A DNA stretch of 9,880 nucleotides, taken from assembly GCA_003662985.1 (NCBI GenBank), contig QMZD01000038.1:1-9880 (forward strand), written 5' to 3'. The notes beneath the pieces are model-generated. The model was not told the origin of the DNA. It ran no database searches and was given only the letters and a program-made list of their open reading frames with translations. The position numbers and the translations under genes are program-made. Origin of the DNA: Archaeoglobales archaeon (lineage in GTDB: Archaea > Halobacteriota > Archaeoglobi > Archaeoglobales > Archaeoglobaceae). Positions 1 to 5,759 of the stretch are shown piece after piece (the stretch's first letter is position 1; the number at the start of each line of letters is the position of its first letter).

Positions 1-54
1 AAACCATTTTGAAACTATTTTAAACTTGCCAGAATTCGTTACCAATTTAAGTAA

Positions 55-84
55 AGAAACTAAAAAGTTTGAAGTATACTTCAA
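55..84 (-). terminator. Hairpin plus T-tract terminator behind rpl10e
   Basis: Bases 69-84 are a perfect 16-base palindrome, TTGAAGTATACTTCAA. In RNA it can fold as a 6-bp stem with a UAUA loop. On the minus strand it lies 27 bases after the L10e stop and is followed after two bases by CTTTTTAG and further T-rich sequence, as in an intrinsic terminator. Archaeal termination needs mainly the U-tract, so the hairpin may be incidental. The same palindrome could instead be an operator for a gene running off the left edge: CTTAAATTGG at 42-51 (minus) resembles a TATA box and an ATG lies at 5-7. Confidence 0.45.
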
Positions 85-110
85 CATCCAGTTTGTTTCA
101 AGGTAACCCG

Positions 111-635
111 CTATACCTTTCCCTTAAGAAGTTCAGCACCCTCTTCAACCACAACCTGAGTGGGGGTTGGAAGCTTGTAACCGGCTCTCTTCAAGGCGTT
201 TTTACCAACTTCAAAGCCCTCTGGCCTCACCCAGATGCTCATGATCTTTGTTCCTTTGAAAACCCTTGCTGCATTCCCAACCGGTCTGCCGTAAGCCATC
301 CTCATTCCCTGCGAGATTCTGTCAGCTCCTGCCCCCACCGCCATCTTGTGTTCCCTCAGAATGTGGTGAGGATAAATTCTGAGCTTGAGATAGTAGTTGG
401 ATCCTCCAAGCCTTCTGGCAGCGAACTTATTCGCAGCGATTCTCGCAGCCTCAAGGGCGGTATCCCTAATCTGAACCGCTTCCTTGGCGACGAGCGTGAG
501 CTTAACAGGGAATGTTGCGGTCTTATTGCCCATGTCGAACTGCCTAACTCTTATCCCTGGTACTCCATCAACGAACTCCTTTTTTGTAAGGGGTCTTTCG
601 AGTCTTTTGAACATCCTCGCTGGCTTCCTTGCCAT
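111..635 (-). CDS. rpl10e: 50S ribosomal protein L10e (uL16 family)
   Basis: A 174-residue archaeal L10e, counterpart of bacterial L16, a large-subunit protein near the A-site tRNA and the peptidyl-transferase centre. It starts MARKPARMFKRLERPLTKKE and carries the conserved run GVPGIRVRQFDMGNK, the basic stretch AANKFAARRLGG (about residues 66-77), YYLKLRIYPHHILREHKMA (about 81-99) and ADRISQGMRMAYGRPVG (about 104-120), all typical of the family. Length is normal and the gene is intact, ending in TAG. The ATG is fixed by a strong ribosome site, GAAGGTGAT, three bases upstream. It has its own TATA-like box and probably its own terminator, so it looks like a monocistronic gene, although it lies downstream of aglB on the same strand and might also receive transcripts from it. 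Confidence 0.97.
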   Translation of the reverse strand: MARKPARMFKRLERPLTKKEFVDGVPGIRVRQFDMGNKTATFPVKLTLVAKEAVQIRDTALEAARIAANKFAARRLGGSNYYLKLRIYPHHILREHKMAVGAGADRISQGMRMAYGRPVGNAARVFKGTKIMSIWVRPEGFEVGKNALKRAGYKLPTPTQVVVEEGAELLKGKV

Positions 636-638
636 AGT

Positions 639-674
639 ATCACCTTCTCAGCATAAAGACGCGGTGTATTTAAG
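639..674 (-). promoter_or_regulatory. Promoter and ribosome site of rpl10e
   Basis: On the minus strand CTTAAATAC (666-674) is a plausible TATA box. About 20-28 bases downstream lies AAGGTGAT (639-646), close to a perfect match to the 3' end of archaeal 16S rRNA, then ACT and the ATG. The predicted transcript start falls just before or at the ribosome site, giving a very short leader. Confidence 0.5.
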
Positions 675-719
675 GGTTTTGCAGATTCTGATTTTAACTC
701 AGCATTACCTTACCACTCT

Positions 720-2714
720 TTAACTTACCACCTCAAATACCTTTACGCTCCCATGCTTCGATATCAACTTTATCCCCTCAACTCCAGTCCCAACATGGAG
801 CCTGTAGAACATAGATTTCTTGTACACTTCAAGTACATAGGCGCTATCCTGTGTATTCAGCCCCGCTATCCTCATAATAGCCTTGAACTTTCCTTTGAAA
901 GTCTCGTTGCCAAGCATCATCTTGTCGTCGGTGATTATGTATCTAACGCCCCTCTTCTCCAGAATTTCTTTTGCGAGGGTTTCGTTATCGGTTGTAAAGA
1001 ATTTAGCTGCATCTATAGCCCCAGCTTGGAAGTTGTTGCAGACTACCGGCCTTTTTGCAATGTAAAGAATCCAGTTTCCATAATCCCACCAGCTTAGTAT
1101 GCCATATTCAGGCTTTTTCACCGGATTCAAATAGTCTGAAGTAGGAGGAGAAATTTCCTTTAGTTTTAAGAGCGCAGAAAGCCAGTCCTCATTCAAATCG
1201 AATTCAGTGAAGGAAAAAAATAGCCCCGTTGAAGAGATAAAAAGTATTATAACCAGAGAATATGCGATCTCCGTTTTTCCCCATATTAGATCCGATTTTT
1301 TCTTTTTTTCCAGTCTTTCTTTCTTTTTTCGTTTTTTTCTTTCTACACTCTCATCTGGCTCTGGCTCAACCTCAAAAATCGGTACGTTTGAGGCTTGCAA
1401 TAAATAACAGATCCCATAGGATGCATAGATTATGGCCACTGGAACAAGTACCTCATCGAACCTCACTTGGAGCATTGAAAGGATGAACGCCAGAACAAAC
1501 CAAGAGAAAAGATACAAGGAATTCTTTTCCATTTTAAGAAAATGATAAATCGAAAATGGGATCGCTATGAGAAATGCAAACATTCCAGTCTCGATTATCA
1601 CAAGAAGAATTTGAAAACTTCTTGCCTCAGCTATGGTTGGAAGATACGGGCTTATACCCAGTATGTAGTTTATCCCAAGCCGTATAATCGGGAAAGAGCT
1701 TGTATAAAGTATGAATATCACAGCAATGCCGATAATAATCGTTAAGAGAGTTGCAACATTTTTGTATTTCGAGATAATACGTTTTTTCTCCTCTTCAAGT
1801 TCAAATCTAGATTTTACCTTCTTAGCTTTACTCTTTTTCCCTTTTACTTTTTCCCCGGTTTCCTCTCGGATTCCCGATTCACCTTCAAAAGCGGAGATTG
1901 CTTTCCTCTCAGCAATTAAATTGACCAACCAAACAACCAGCAAAAATAACAAGATTGCCAAATATGGAAGGGATAACTGTAGAACGCCGAATTTGGATGA
2001 GAAAGAAACAAAAGAGCTGGCTAAGACTGATGGAAAAAATGCGAGGATTATACCTCGGTAATCCATCCTACCATATCTGATTGCAAGAACAGTTATAATG
2101 GCAATAATCGAGGCGTATATGCTCCCCCCAAGCCAGGAAGCTGACAAAATAGCAAGAAAAATACCTGAAAACAAAAAATTAGTTTCCTTTTTTTCCTCCC
2201 TATTTACTCCTCTAAGGAAAAAAAGTACAGAAAGGAGGAAAATCGCTACGTTCCACCCATGATAATCGGAACTTCCTATGGAGTGAGTTGAGACAAGCTT
2301 TGGAGTCAAAGCAGCTAGAAAAGCTGAGATAATAGCAACAAATCTGTTCTCAAAGATTTCCATCGAAATAAAGTAAATGGTGGCTATCGCTATCAATCCC
2401 ATGATAACTGGCAGAAGGGCAGCGAATGCCTCTGTTGCGTTAAATCCAAAAATGAGTCCGGGAAAAGCTATGACCCAGTGGTAAAGAGGGAGCCAAGCTA
2501 TATTTAACCCATGAGGATAATTGAGATAACTATCAAATCCGATTCTCTGGCCAGATTTGACGATTACTTCGGCAAGCCTTAAATGATAGTAAGAATCAAA
2601 GCCATTGAACACAACGAGATTCTCTCTAAAAACACGGTTTAAATGCTGTAACCTCAGCAAGAGTCCGAGTAAAATTATCGCGAGAAAGAGGATTCTTGTA
2701 TTCAGCTTGGGCAT
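720..2714 (-). CDS. aglB: Oligosaccharyltransferase STT3/AglB, short type
   Basis: A 664-residue membrane enzyme that would transfer a lipid-linked oligosaccharide to asparagine in N-x-S/T sequons on the outer face of the cytoplasmic membrane. Family motifs are in order: first acidic motif NGFDSYYHLR (D40), second DxD-like motif GSSDYHGWN (D150), the TIxE motif PTIAEARSF (T360-E363), RFDEVLVP (R418), the signature SWWDYGNW (W542-G546) and a D596-D-K-M-M stretch in the position of the DK/DM motif. Many membrane segments fill residues 8-500; the C-terminal soluble domain is about 505-664. The length fits the short AglB-S class; Archaeoglobus is known to carry long and short paralogues. Two lysine-rich loops (about 284-313 and 456-474) are unusual and presumably cytoplasmic. 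The ATG at 2714 is supported by a TATA-like box about 27 bases upstream and no ribosome site, suggesting a leaderless message. The glycan and its targets cannot be told from here. Confidence 0.93.
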   Translation of the reverse strand: MPKLNTRILFLAIILLGLLLRLQHLNRVFRENLVVFNGFDSYYHLRLAEVIVKSGQRIGFDSYLNYPHGLNIAWLPLYHWVIAFPGLIFGFNATEAFAALLPVIMGLIAIATIYFISMEIFENRFVAIISAFLAALTPKLVSTHSIGSSDYHGWNVAIFLLSVLFFLRGVNREEKKETNFLFSGIFLAILSASWLGGSIYASIIAIITVLAIRYGRMDYRGIILAFFPSVLASSFVSFSSKFGVLQLSLPYLAILLFLLVVWLVNLIAERKAISAFEGESGIREETGEKVKGKKSKAKKVKSRFELEEEKKRIISKYKNVATLLTIIIGIAVIFILYTSSFPIIRLGINYILGISPYLPTIAEARSFQILLVIIETGMFAFLIAIPFSIYHFLKMEKNSLYLFSWFVLAFILSMLQVRFDEVLVPVAIIYASYGICYLLQASNVPIFEVEPEPDESVERKKRKKKERLEKKKKSDLIWGKTEIAYSLVIILFISSTGLFFSFTEFDLNEDWLSALLKLKEISPPTSDYLNPVKKPEYGILSWWDYGNWILYIAKRPVVCNNFQAGAIDAAKFFTTDNETLAKEILEKRGVRYIITDDKMMLGNETFKGKFKAIMRIAGLNTQDSAYVLEVYKKSMFYRLHVGTGVEGIKLISKHGSVKVFEVVS

Positions 2715-2740
2715 AGAGAACTTGCTGGGTTGAGAAAAAA

Positions 2741-2750
2741 TAAATATTTC
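2741..2750 (-). promoter_or_regulatory. Likely TATA box of aglB
   Basis: GAAATATTTA on the minus strand, followed by a T-rich run, ends 26 bases before the aglB ATG. With the usual archaeal spacing, transcription would begin at or next to the ATG. No GGTGAT-like site precedes the ATG, which agrees with leaderless translation. Confidence 0.4.
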
Positions 2751-2812
2751 TATTGCTTTTTCCCATAGATTTAAGATATTTTATTGAGGGTATTCGATTG
2801 GACTCAACACTC

Positions 2813-2958
2813 TCAACTTCTCTCGGAAATCCTTTCAAGTTCTTCCAGGAACTCTGAATTCCGTTTTATAATAGAATCCTTCAATATCGCCGTTGGAGAA
2901 AATTCCAACTCTCGCCCTTTTCAGAGATCTCAACTACATTGCAACCGAGCAAAAACAT
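2813..2958 (-). other. Short two-frame ORF: gene remnant or frameshifted gene
   Basis: No ordinary gene fills 2715-2990. On the minus strand an ATG at 2958 opens a 25-codon frame (MFLLGCNVVEISEKG..., TGA). The -1 frame, open from just after a TGA overlapping the GAAAAG codons, continues for about 34 codons (KGRELEFSPTAILKDS... to ELERISERS) and stops at 2813-2815. The two join without loss at AAAGGGC (2914-2920). Together they would encode about 48 residues with a helical, charged C-terminus. It lies directly downstream of the ribbon-helix-helix gene. I do not recognise the family. It may be a decayed gene with a one-base indel, a frameshifted small gene, or chance. Confidence 0.2.
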
Positions 2959-2990
2959 AAATGTCCAGTGATGGATTTTATTTGAGGAAA

Positions 2991-3221
2991 CTAATCTAAA
3001 TAGCCCAGAGCCCTTAGTCTTTCCTTAACCTTCTCCTCCTCTTCTTCAGAGAATACTTCTTCCTTCTCTTCCTCTTCTAAGCTGGCCAGAACCTCTCTCA
3101 AAACGTAGGTTACATAGTCAGACACAGACGTGAAACCCGTGCCTTCGATTCTATTTTTTATTTTCTCATACAACTGGACCGGTATGCTAACTGTCGTATA
3201 CTTCCTCTCCTTTTCCTCCAT
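2991..3221 (-). CDS. Ribbon-helix-helix (CopG-type) DNA-binding protein
   Basis: A 76-residue protein. Residues 8-14 (YTTVSIP) form the DNA-contacting beta-strand. QLYEKIKNRIEGTG is helix 1, then FTSVSDYVTYVLREVLASL (about 30-48) is the turn and helix 2, the classic CopG/Arc dimer fold. A very acidic linker (EEEEKEEVFSEEEEEK) leads to a C-terminal helix VKERLRALGYLD, a tail that I recall in several archaeal small regulators. It probably dimerises and represses or modulates a nearby promoter; its target and ligand are unknown. The ATG is fixed by GAGGTGATT two bases upstream. The gene is divergent from the phosphomevalonate dehydratase gene and shares a 156-base control region with it. It could alternatively be a toxin-antitoxin antitoxin, but no toxin gene is visible next to it, only the odd short ORF downstream. 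Confidence 0.88.
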   Translation of the reverse strand: MEEKERKYTTVSIPVQLYEKIKNRIEGTGFTSVSDYVTYVLREVLASLEEEEKEEVFSEEEEEKVKERLRALGYLD

Positions 3222-3223
3222 CC

Positions 3224-3294
3224 AATCACCTCTTAATGCTCTTAATAATATGTAATGTATTTTAATTAAAGCATGGGATTTTATAAGGTTAACC
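3224..3294 (-). promoter_or_regulatory. Promoter region of the ribbon-helix-helix gene
   Basis: On the minus strand CTTATAAAAT (3278-3287) is a good TATA box. The predicted start falls near 3257, leaving a leader of about 35 bases that carries the ribosome site GAGGTGATT (3224-3232). The palindrome GGTTAACC (3287-3294) sits where the BRE would be, so a repressor bound there would block TFB; self-regulation is an inference. Confidence 0.5.
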
Positions 3295-3340
3295 CCTCAT
3301 CATCGTGGTGCTTTAACCTCCTGATTTATGATTTCTGAAA

Positions 3341-3373
3341 CCTTATATAGAAAAAAGGAGACCTTAGCTGGAG
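3341..3373 (+). promoter_or_regulatory. Promoter of the dehydratase/protease pair
   Basis: CCTTATATAG (3341-3350) is a strong archaeal TATA box. With normal spacing, transcription would start near 3372-3376, a few bases before the ATG at 3378. GGAG (3370-3373) is a possible ribosome site at its very edge, so the message is near-leaderless. Confidence 0.55.
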
Positions 3374-3377
3374 ATCG

Positions 3378-3863
3378 ATGAAGTCCAAAAAGATCAAATG
3401 TAGATCAATTTGCAAAGGATTTGTTGAGGGTGAGGTTATAGTAAGCAGGAAAAACTTTTCCTTTCTTGGAGATGTCGATCCTGAAACTGGAATCGTTAAA
3501 GCGGAGGATAGCGATATTTATGGCGAGAGCATCTCCGGAAAGATTTTCGCCTTTCCCTCTGGTAGAGGTTCAACTGTGGGAACCTTTGTTTTGCTCAGAA
3601 TGAAGAAGAATAATACGGCTCCGCTTGGGATAATAAATCAAACAACCGAACCTATAATAGCCGTTGGGGCAATAATAAGCGATATCCCGCTTGTAGATTT
3701 CGTTGATATTTCCGTTCTGAGAACGGGTATGAAAGTAAAGATGACAGCCAGCGAGGAATGCTGGATCGAAGTGGATGAGTTAGATTCTAGAAGTCCAAGA
3801 TCAAAGAAAAACTTTAATCATTCCTTAAACAAATTTAAAACAAAAGTGGTGCGAGATGGTTGA
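3378..3863 (+). CDS. Phosphomevalonate dehydratase small subunit (aconitase X swivel domain)
   Basis: A 161-residue protein of the aconitase X small-subunit family (DUF126). In archaea this subunit pairs with a large AcnX subunit to dehydrate 5-phosphomevalonate to trans-anhydromevalonate 5-phosphate, a step of the modified mevalonate pathway that makes isoprenoid precursors for ether lipids. Visible hallmarks are GDVDPETGIV (31-40), the motif PSGRGSTVGTF (60-70) with its active-site serine region, and NQTTEPIIAVGAIISDIPLVD (about 87-107). The core ends near residue 135; the last 25 or so residues are a basic tail (SPRSKKNFNHSLNKFKTK) that I do not know from the family. The large subunit is not in this window and must be encoded elsewhere. 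Its stop overlaps the start of the protease gene, so the two are co-expressed. Cytoplasmic. Confidence 0.88.
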   Translation: MKSKKIKCRSICKGFVEGEVIVSRKNFSFLGDVDPETGIVKAEDSDIYGESISGKIFAFPSGRGSTVGTFVLLRMKKNNTAPLGIINQTTEPIIAVGAIISDIPLVDFVDISVLRTGMKVKMTASEECWIEVDELDSRSPRSKKNFNHSLNKFKTKVVRDG

Positions 3864-4923
3864 TGGTCCACAGGATTCTGGAGAAGAAAACAAGCTTGGA
3901 GAATTCAGAGAGATAGTTACAAAGGCTTTTGATATATACGATGAGGAAAAGTTACCGGATGGCGTACGTTTTTACGTAAACCCGAAGAGTAAGGAGGCGG
4001 TTGAGGGATTCAAGGAAGAATTAATTCATTTTTTGCCTCATTACCATGTCGAAGTAAACTACAAATACGGGGAAATGGTGTTAGAGATAAGAAGAGCTAA
4101 AGAAGAAAAGGAGAGAAGGTGGATTAATATCATCCTGCTCATCGCAACGATTTTCAGCACAACTTTCGTTGGTGCATCCTTCACCCCCGATTTCAATATC
4201 CTTGAAGGGATAAAGTTCTCCCTCGCGATAATCTTCGTACTTGGCAGCCACGAGATGGGTCACTTCCTTGCAGCCCGCTACTGGGGGATGAAGACGACAC
4301 TCCCATACTTCATCCCGTTCCCAACGATTGTGGGGACTCTGGGAGCGGTTATCAAACACAAAGGACCCATACCGAATAGAAATGCCCTCTTTGACGTTGG
4401 AGTTTCAGGGCCGATTGTCGGTGTTGTGGCTTCAATTCTCATCACAGCAATCGGACTTACGCTCCCTTACCAGCCCGCAGAGGGTGGAAGTTATATCGAA
4501 CTCGGAACACCTCCACTTTTTGATGCCATATCCTCTTTGATTAAACCCTCTGTTGATTTTATCCATCCTATAGCCTTCGCGGGATGGGTTGGCATGCTTG
4601 TCACCTTCTTCAATCTTCTTCCAGTGGGTCAGCTTGATGGTGGACATGTCATGAGGGCCATGATCGGAGAAAAGGCAGAGTACGTTTCTAAATTCATGCC
4701 TCTCGTTCTCATAATTGGAGGTTGGATCTACTCTTTCCTCACGAGACAAGAATCCATCCTGATCTTTTGGGGAATAGTTGCTTTGATATTTTCTCTCCAG
4801 AGACATCCTCAGCCACTTAATGACAAGATTCCAATCGATCGGAAAAGGATAATCACAGGTGTATTCGCTTTTGTAATCGCTATTCTCTGTTTTAACCCCC
4901 TACCCATCAAGTCTCTAGGCTGA
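3856..4923 (+). CDS. Site-2 protease family intramembrane zinc metalloprotease (M50)
   Basis: A 355-residue membrane protease that would cut substrate proteins within the membrane. Residues 1-85 are soluble and charged, with no signal peptide; membrane segments follow from about 89. The zinc site is HEMGH (132-136; two His and the catalytic Glu) in GSHEMGHFLAARYWGMK, plus the aspartate D261 in NLLPVGQLDGGH. PYFIPFPTIVGTLGAVIKHK and PIPNRNALFDVGVSGPIVG resemble the EGY-like branch of the family found in cyanobacteria, plants and archaea. All catalytic residues are present and the length is normal. The ATG at 3856 overlaps the end of the upstream gene by 8 bases; GTGGTG just before it may act as a ribosome site, so translation is probably coupled. 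Its substrate is unknown; a membrane-bound anti-regulator or a membrane enzyme is possible. Confidence 0.93.
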   Translation: MVDGPQDSGEENKLGEFREIVTKAFDIYDEEKLPDGVRFYVNPKSKEAVEGFKEELIHFLPHYHVEVNYKYGEMVLEIRRAKEEKERRWINIILLIATIFSTTFVGASFTPDFNILEGIKFSLAIIFVLGSHEMGHFLAARYWGMKTTLPYFIPFPTIVGTLGAVIKHKGPIPNRNALFDVGVSGPIVGVVASILITAIGLTLPYQPAEGGSYIELGTPPLFDAISSLIKPSVDFIHPIAFAGWVGMLVTFFNLLPVGQLDGGHVMRAMIGEKAEYVSKFMPLVLIIGGWIYSFLTRQESILIFWGIVALIFSLQRHPQPLNDKIPIDRKRIITGVFAFVIAILCFNPLPIKSLG

Positions 4924-5004
4924 AGACACACGGGGAAATTGAAAGATGTCCGAAAAAATTTTGAATGTGAGGTTCTATGAGATAAATAACGTAAATTAAA
5001 GAAG

Positions 5005-5580
5005 GTGATTTCACTGAAGATAGAGATCGGAAGAGTAAAAGAGGTTATGGAAATGGTACTTGAGAATGACCTGAGCTACCAGAACTCCGACGCCGCTGCT
5101 ATTCTGTTCCCTTTAATGATTGATGATGGGCTTAAGCTAATCATGATTATGCGCTCAAAAAACCTGAAGAGGAGTGCAGGCCATATAGCCTTCCCCGGAG
5201 GTATTAGAGAGGGGGAGGAGACTCCTATCGAGACTGCTCTAAGAGAGACCGAAGAGGAACTCGGAATCGAGGCATCTAAGGTAGAAGTTCTGGGATATCT
5301 CACTCCAAAGGAAGTAATGGAGCTAGGAATTAAAATACATCCTGTTGTAGGAATATTTGAAAAATCTGAGATTTTTCCAGATACTTATGAGGTAAAAAAA
5401 GTTCTGATAGATGATTTTTTCAAGGTTTTGAGGACCAGGCGGATTGCCGACTGGGGGCCAAACTATGAGTGCGATGGAGAGCTGGTGTGGGGTGCTTCAA
5501 GCAGAATTCTCGATGATTTCTATTTGAGAATTGTGAGGAGATTCGGAAGTGTGGATAACTTTGAGATGCAGTTTCTGTAA
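5005..5580 (+). CDS. Nudix hydrolase, CoA pyrophosphatase-like (NudL type)
   Basis: A protein of up to 191 residues. The Nudix box fits GX5EX7REUXEEXGU exactly: G66, E72, R80-E81, E84-E85, G87. It binds Mg and cleaves X-linked nucleoside diphosphates. Upstream, MRSKNLKRSAGHIAFPGG is the UPF0035 signature of coenzyme A pyrophosphatases, and VWGASSRILDDF (161-172) matches their conserved C-terminal WGxTxRIL stretch, so CoA or a related dinucleotide is the likely substrate. The start is uncertain: GTG at 5005 lies inside the ribosome site GAAGGTGAT, which is the same sequence that precedes rpl10e. The spacing points instead to CTG at 5014 (MKIEIG...). An ATG at 5047 is also in frame. It follows the protease gene by 81 bases on the same strand and may share its transcript; I see no clear promoter in the gap. 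Confidence 0.88.
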   Translation: MISLKIEIGRVKEVMEMVLENDLSYQNSDAAAILFPLMIDDGLKLIMIMRSKNLKRSAGHIAFPGGIREGEETPIETALRETEEELGIEASKVEVLGYLTPKEVMELGIKIHPVVGIFEKSEIFPDTYEVKKVLIDDFFKVLRTRRIADWGPNYECDGELVWGASSRILDDFYLRIVRRFGSVDNFEMQFL

Positions 5581-5759
5581 ATTTTCCACTAAAATTTGAA
5601 AAGCGTTCCAAGGAATACAAATCGGCATGGGTTCTTACTAAAGTGGTTAAAACCGCATTAAAATCCCTAATTCTTGAGAAATTAGCAACCAGTTAAAAAA
5701 CCGATTAACGAATCGATAAAGAAATAATTTATAAATTGTCACTAGAATTTATCATCAGA
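5581..5759 (+). promoter_or_regulatory. Intergenic control region and promoter of the FtsZ-like gene
   Basis: This gap holds no convincing gene. TTTATAAA (5728-5735) in an A-rich context is a strong TATA box, and 25 bases further is the ATG at 5760, indicating a leaderless message. Just upstream lies an inverted repeat, CGATT-AACG-AATCG (5702-5715), in a suitable position for an operator. Further up are GGTTAAAACC (5645-5654) and a weak stem CTAATT...AATTAG (5667-5685), which could serve as a terminator-like structure for the Nudix gene or be chance. Confidence 0.5.

Noticed and set aside
69..656. Long plus-strand ORF opposite rpl10e
   Set aside because: It mirrors the L10e gene, has no family features or ribosome site, and its codon pattern follows the other strand.
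1280..1350. T-rich plus-strand tract as a terminator or simple repeat
   Set aside because: It is the complement of the lysine codons in the second basic loop of aglB, inside an intact gene.
1711..2061. Plus-strand ORFs opposite aglB, rich in Phe/Ser
   Set aside because: They arise from the lysine-rich and hydrophobic codons of aglB read backwards; no start signals or motifs.
2626..2838. 70-codon minus-strand ORF overlapping the start and promoter of aglB
   Set aside because: It overlaps the aglB N-terminus in another frame, lacks a ribosome site and shows no known motif.
3290..3310. C-box-like ATGATGA on the minus strand as a sign of a C/D box RNA
   Set aside because: No D box (CTGA) follows at a suitable distance and the sequence falls in the promoter of the ribbon-helix-helix gene.
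4432..4806. Minus-strand ORF opposite the site-2 protease
   Set aside because: It lies fully within a gene with all catalytic motifs, is polar and low in structure, and has no promoter or ribosome site.
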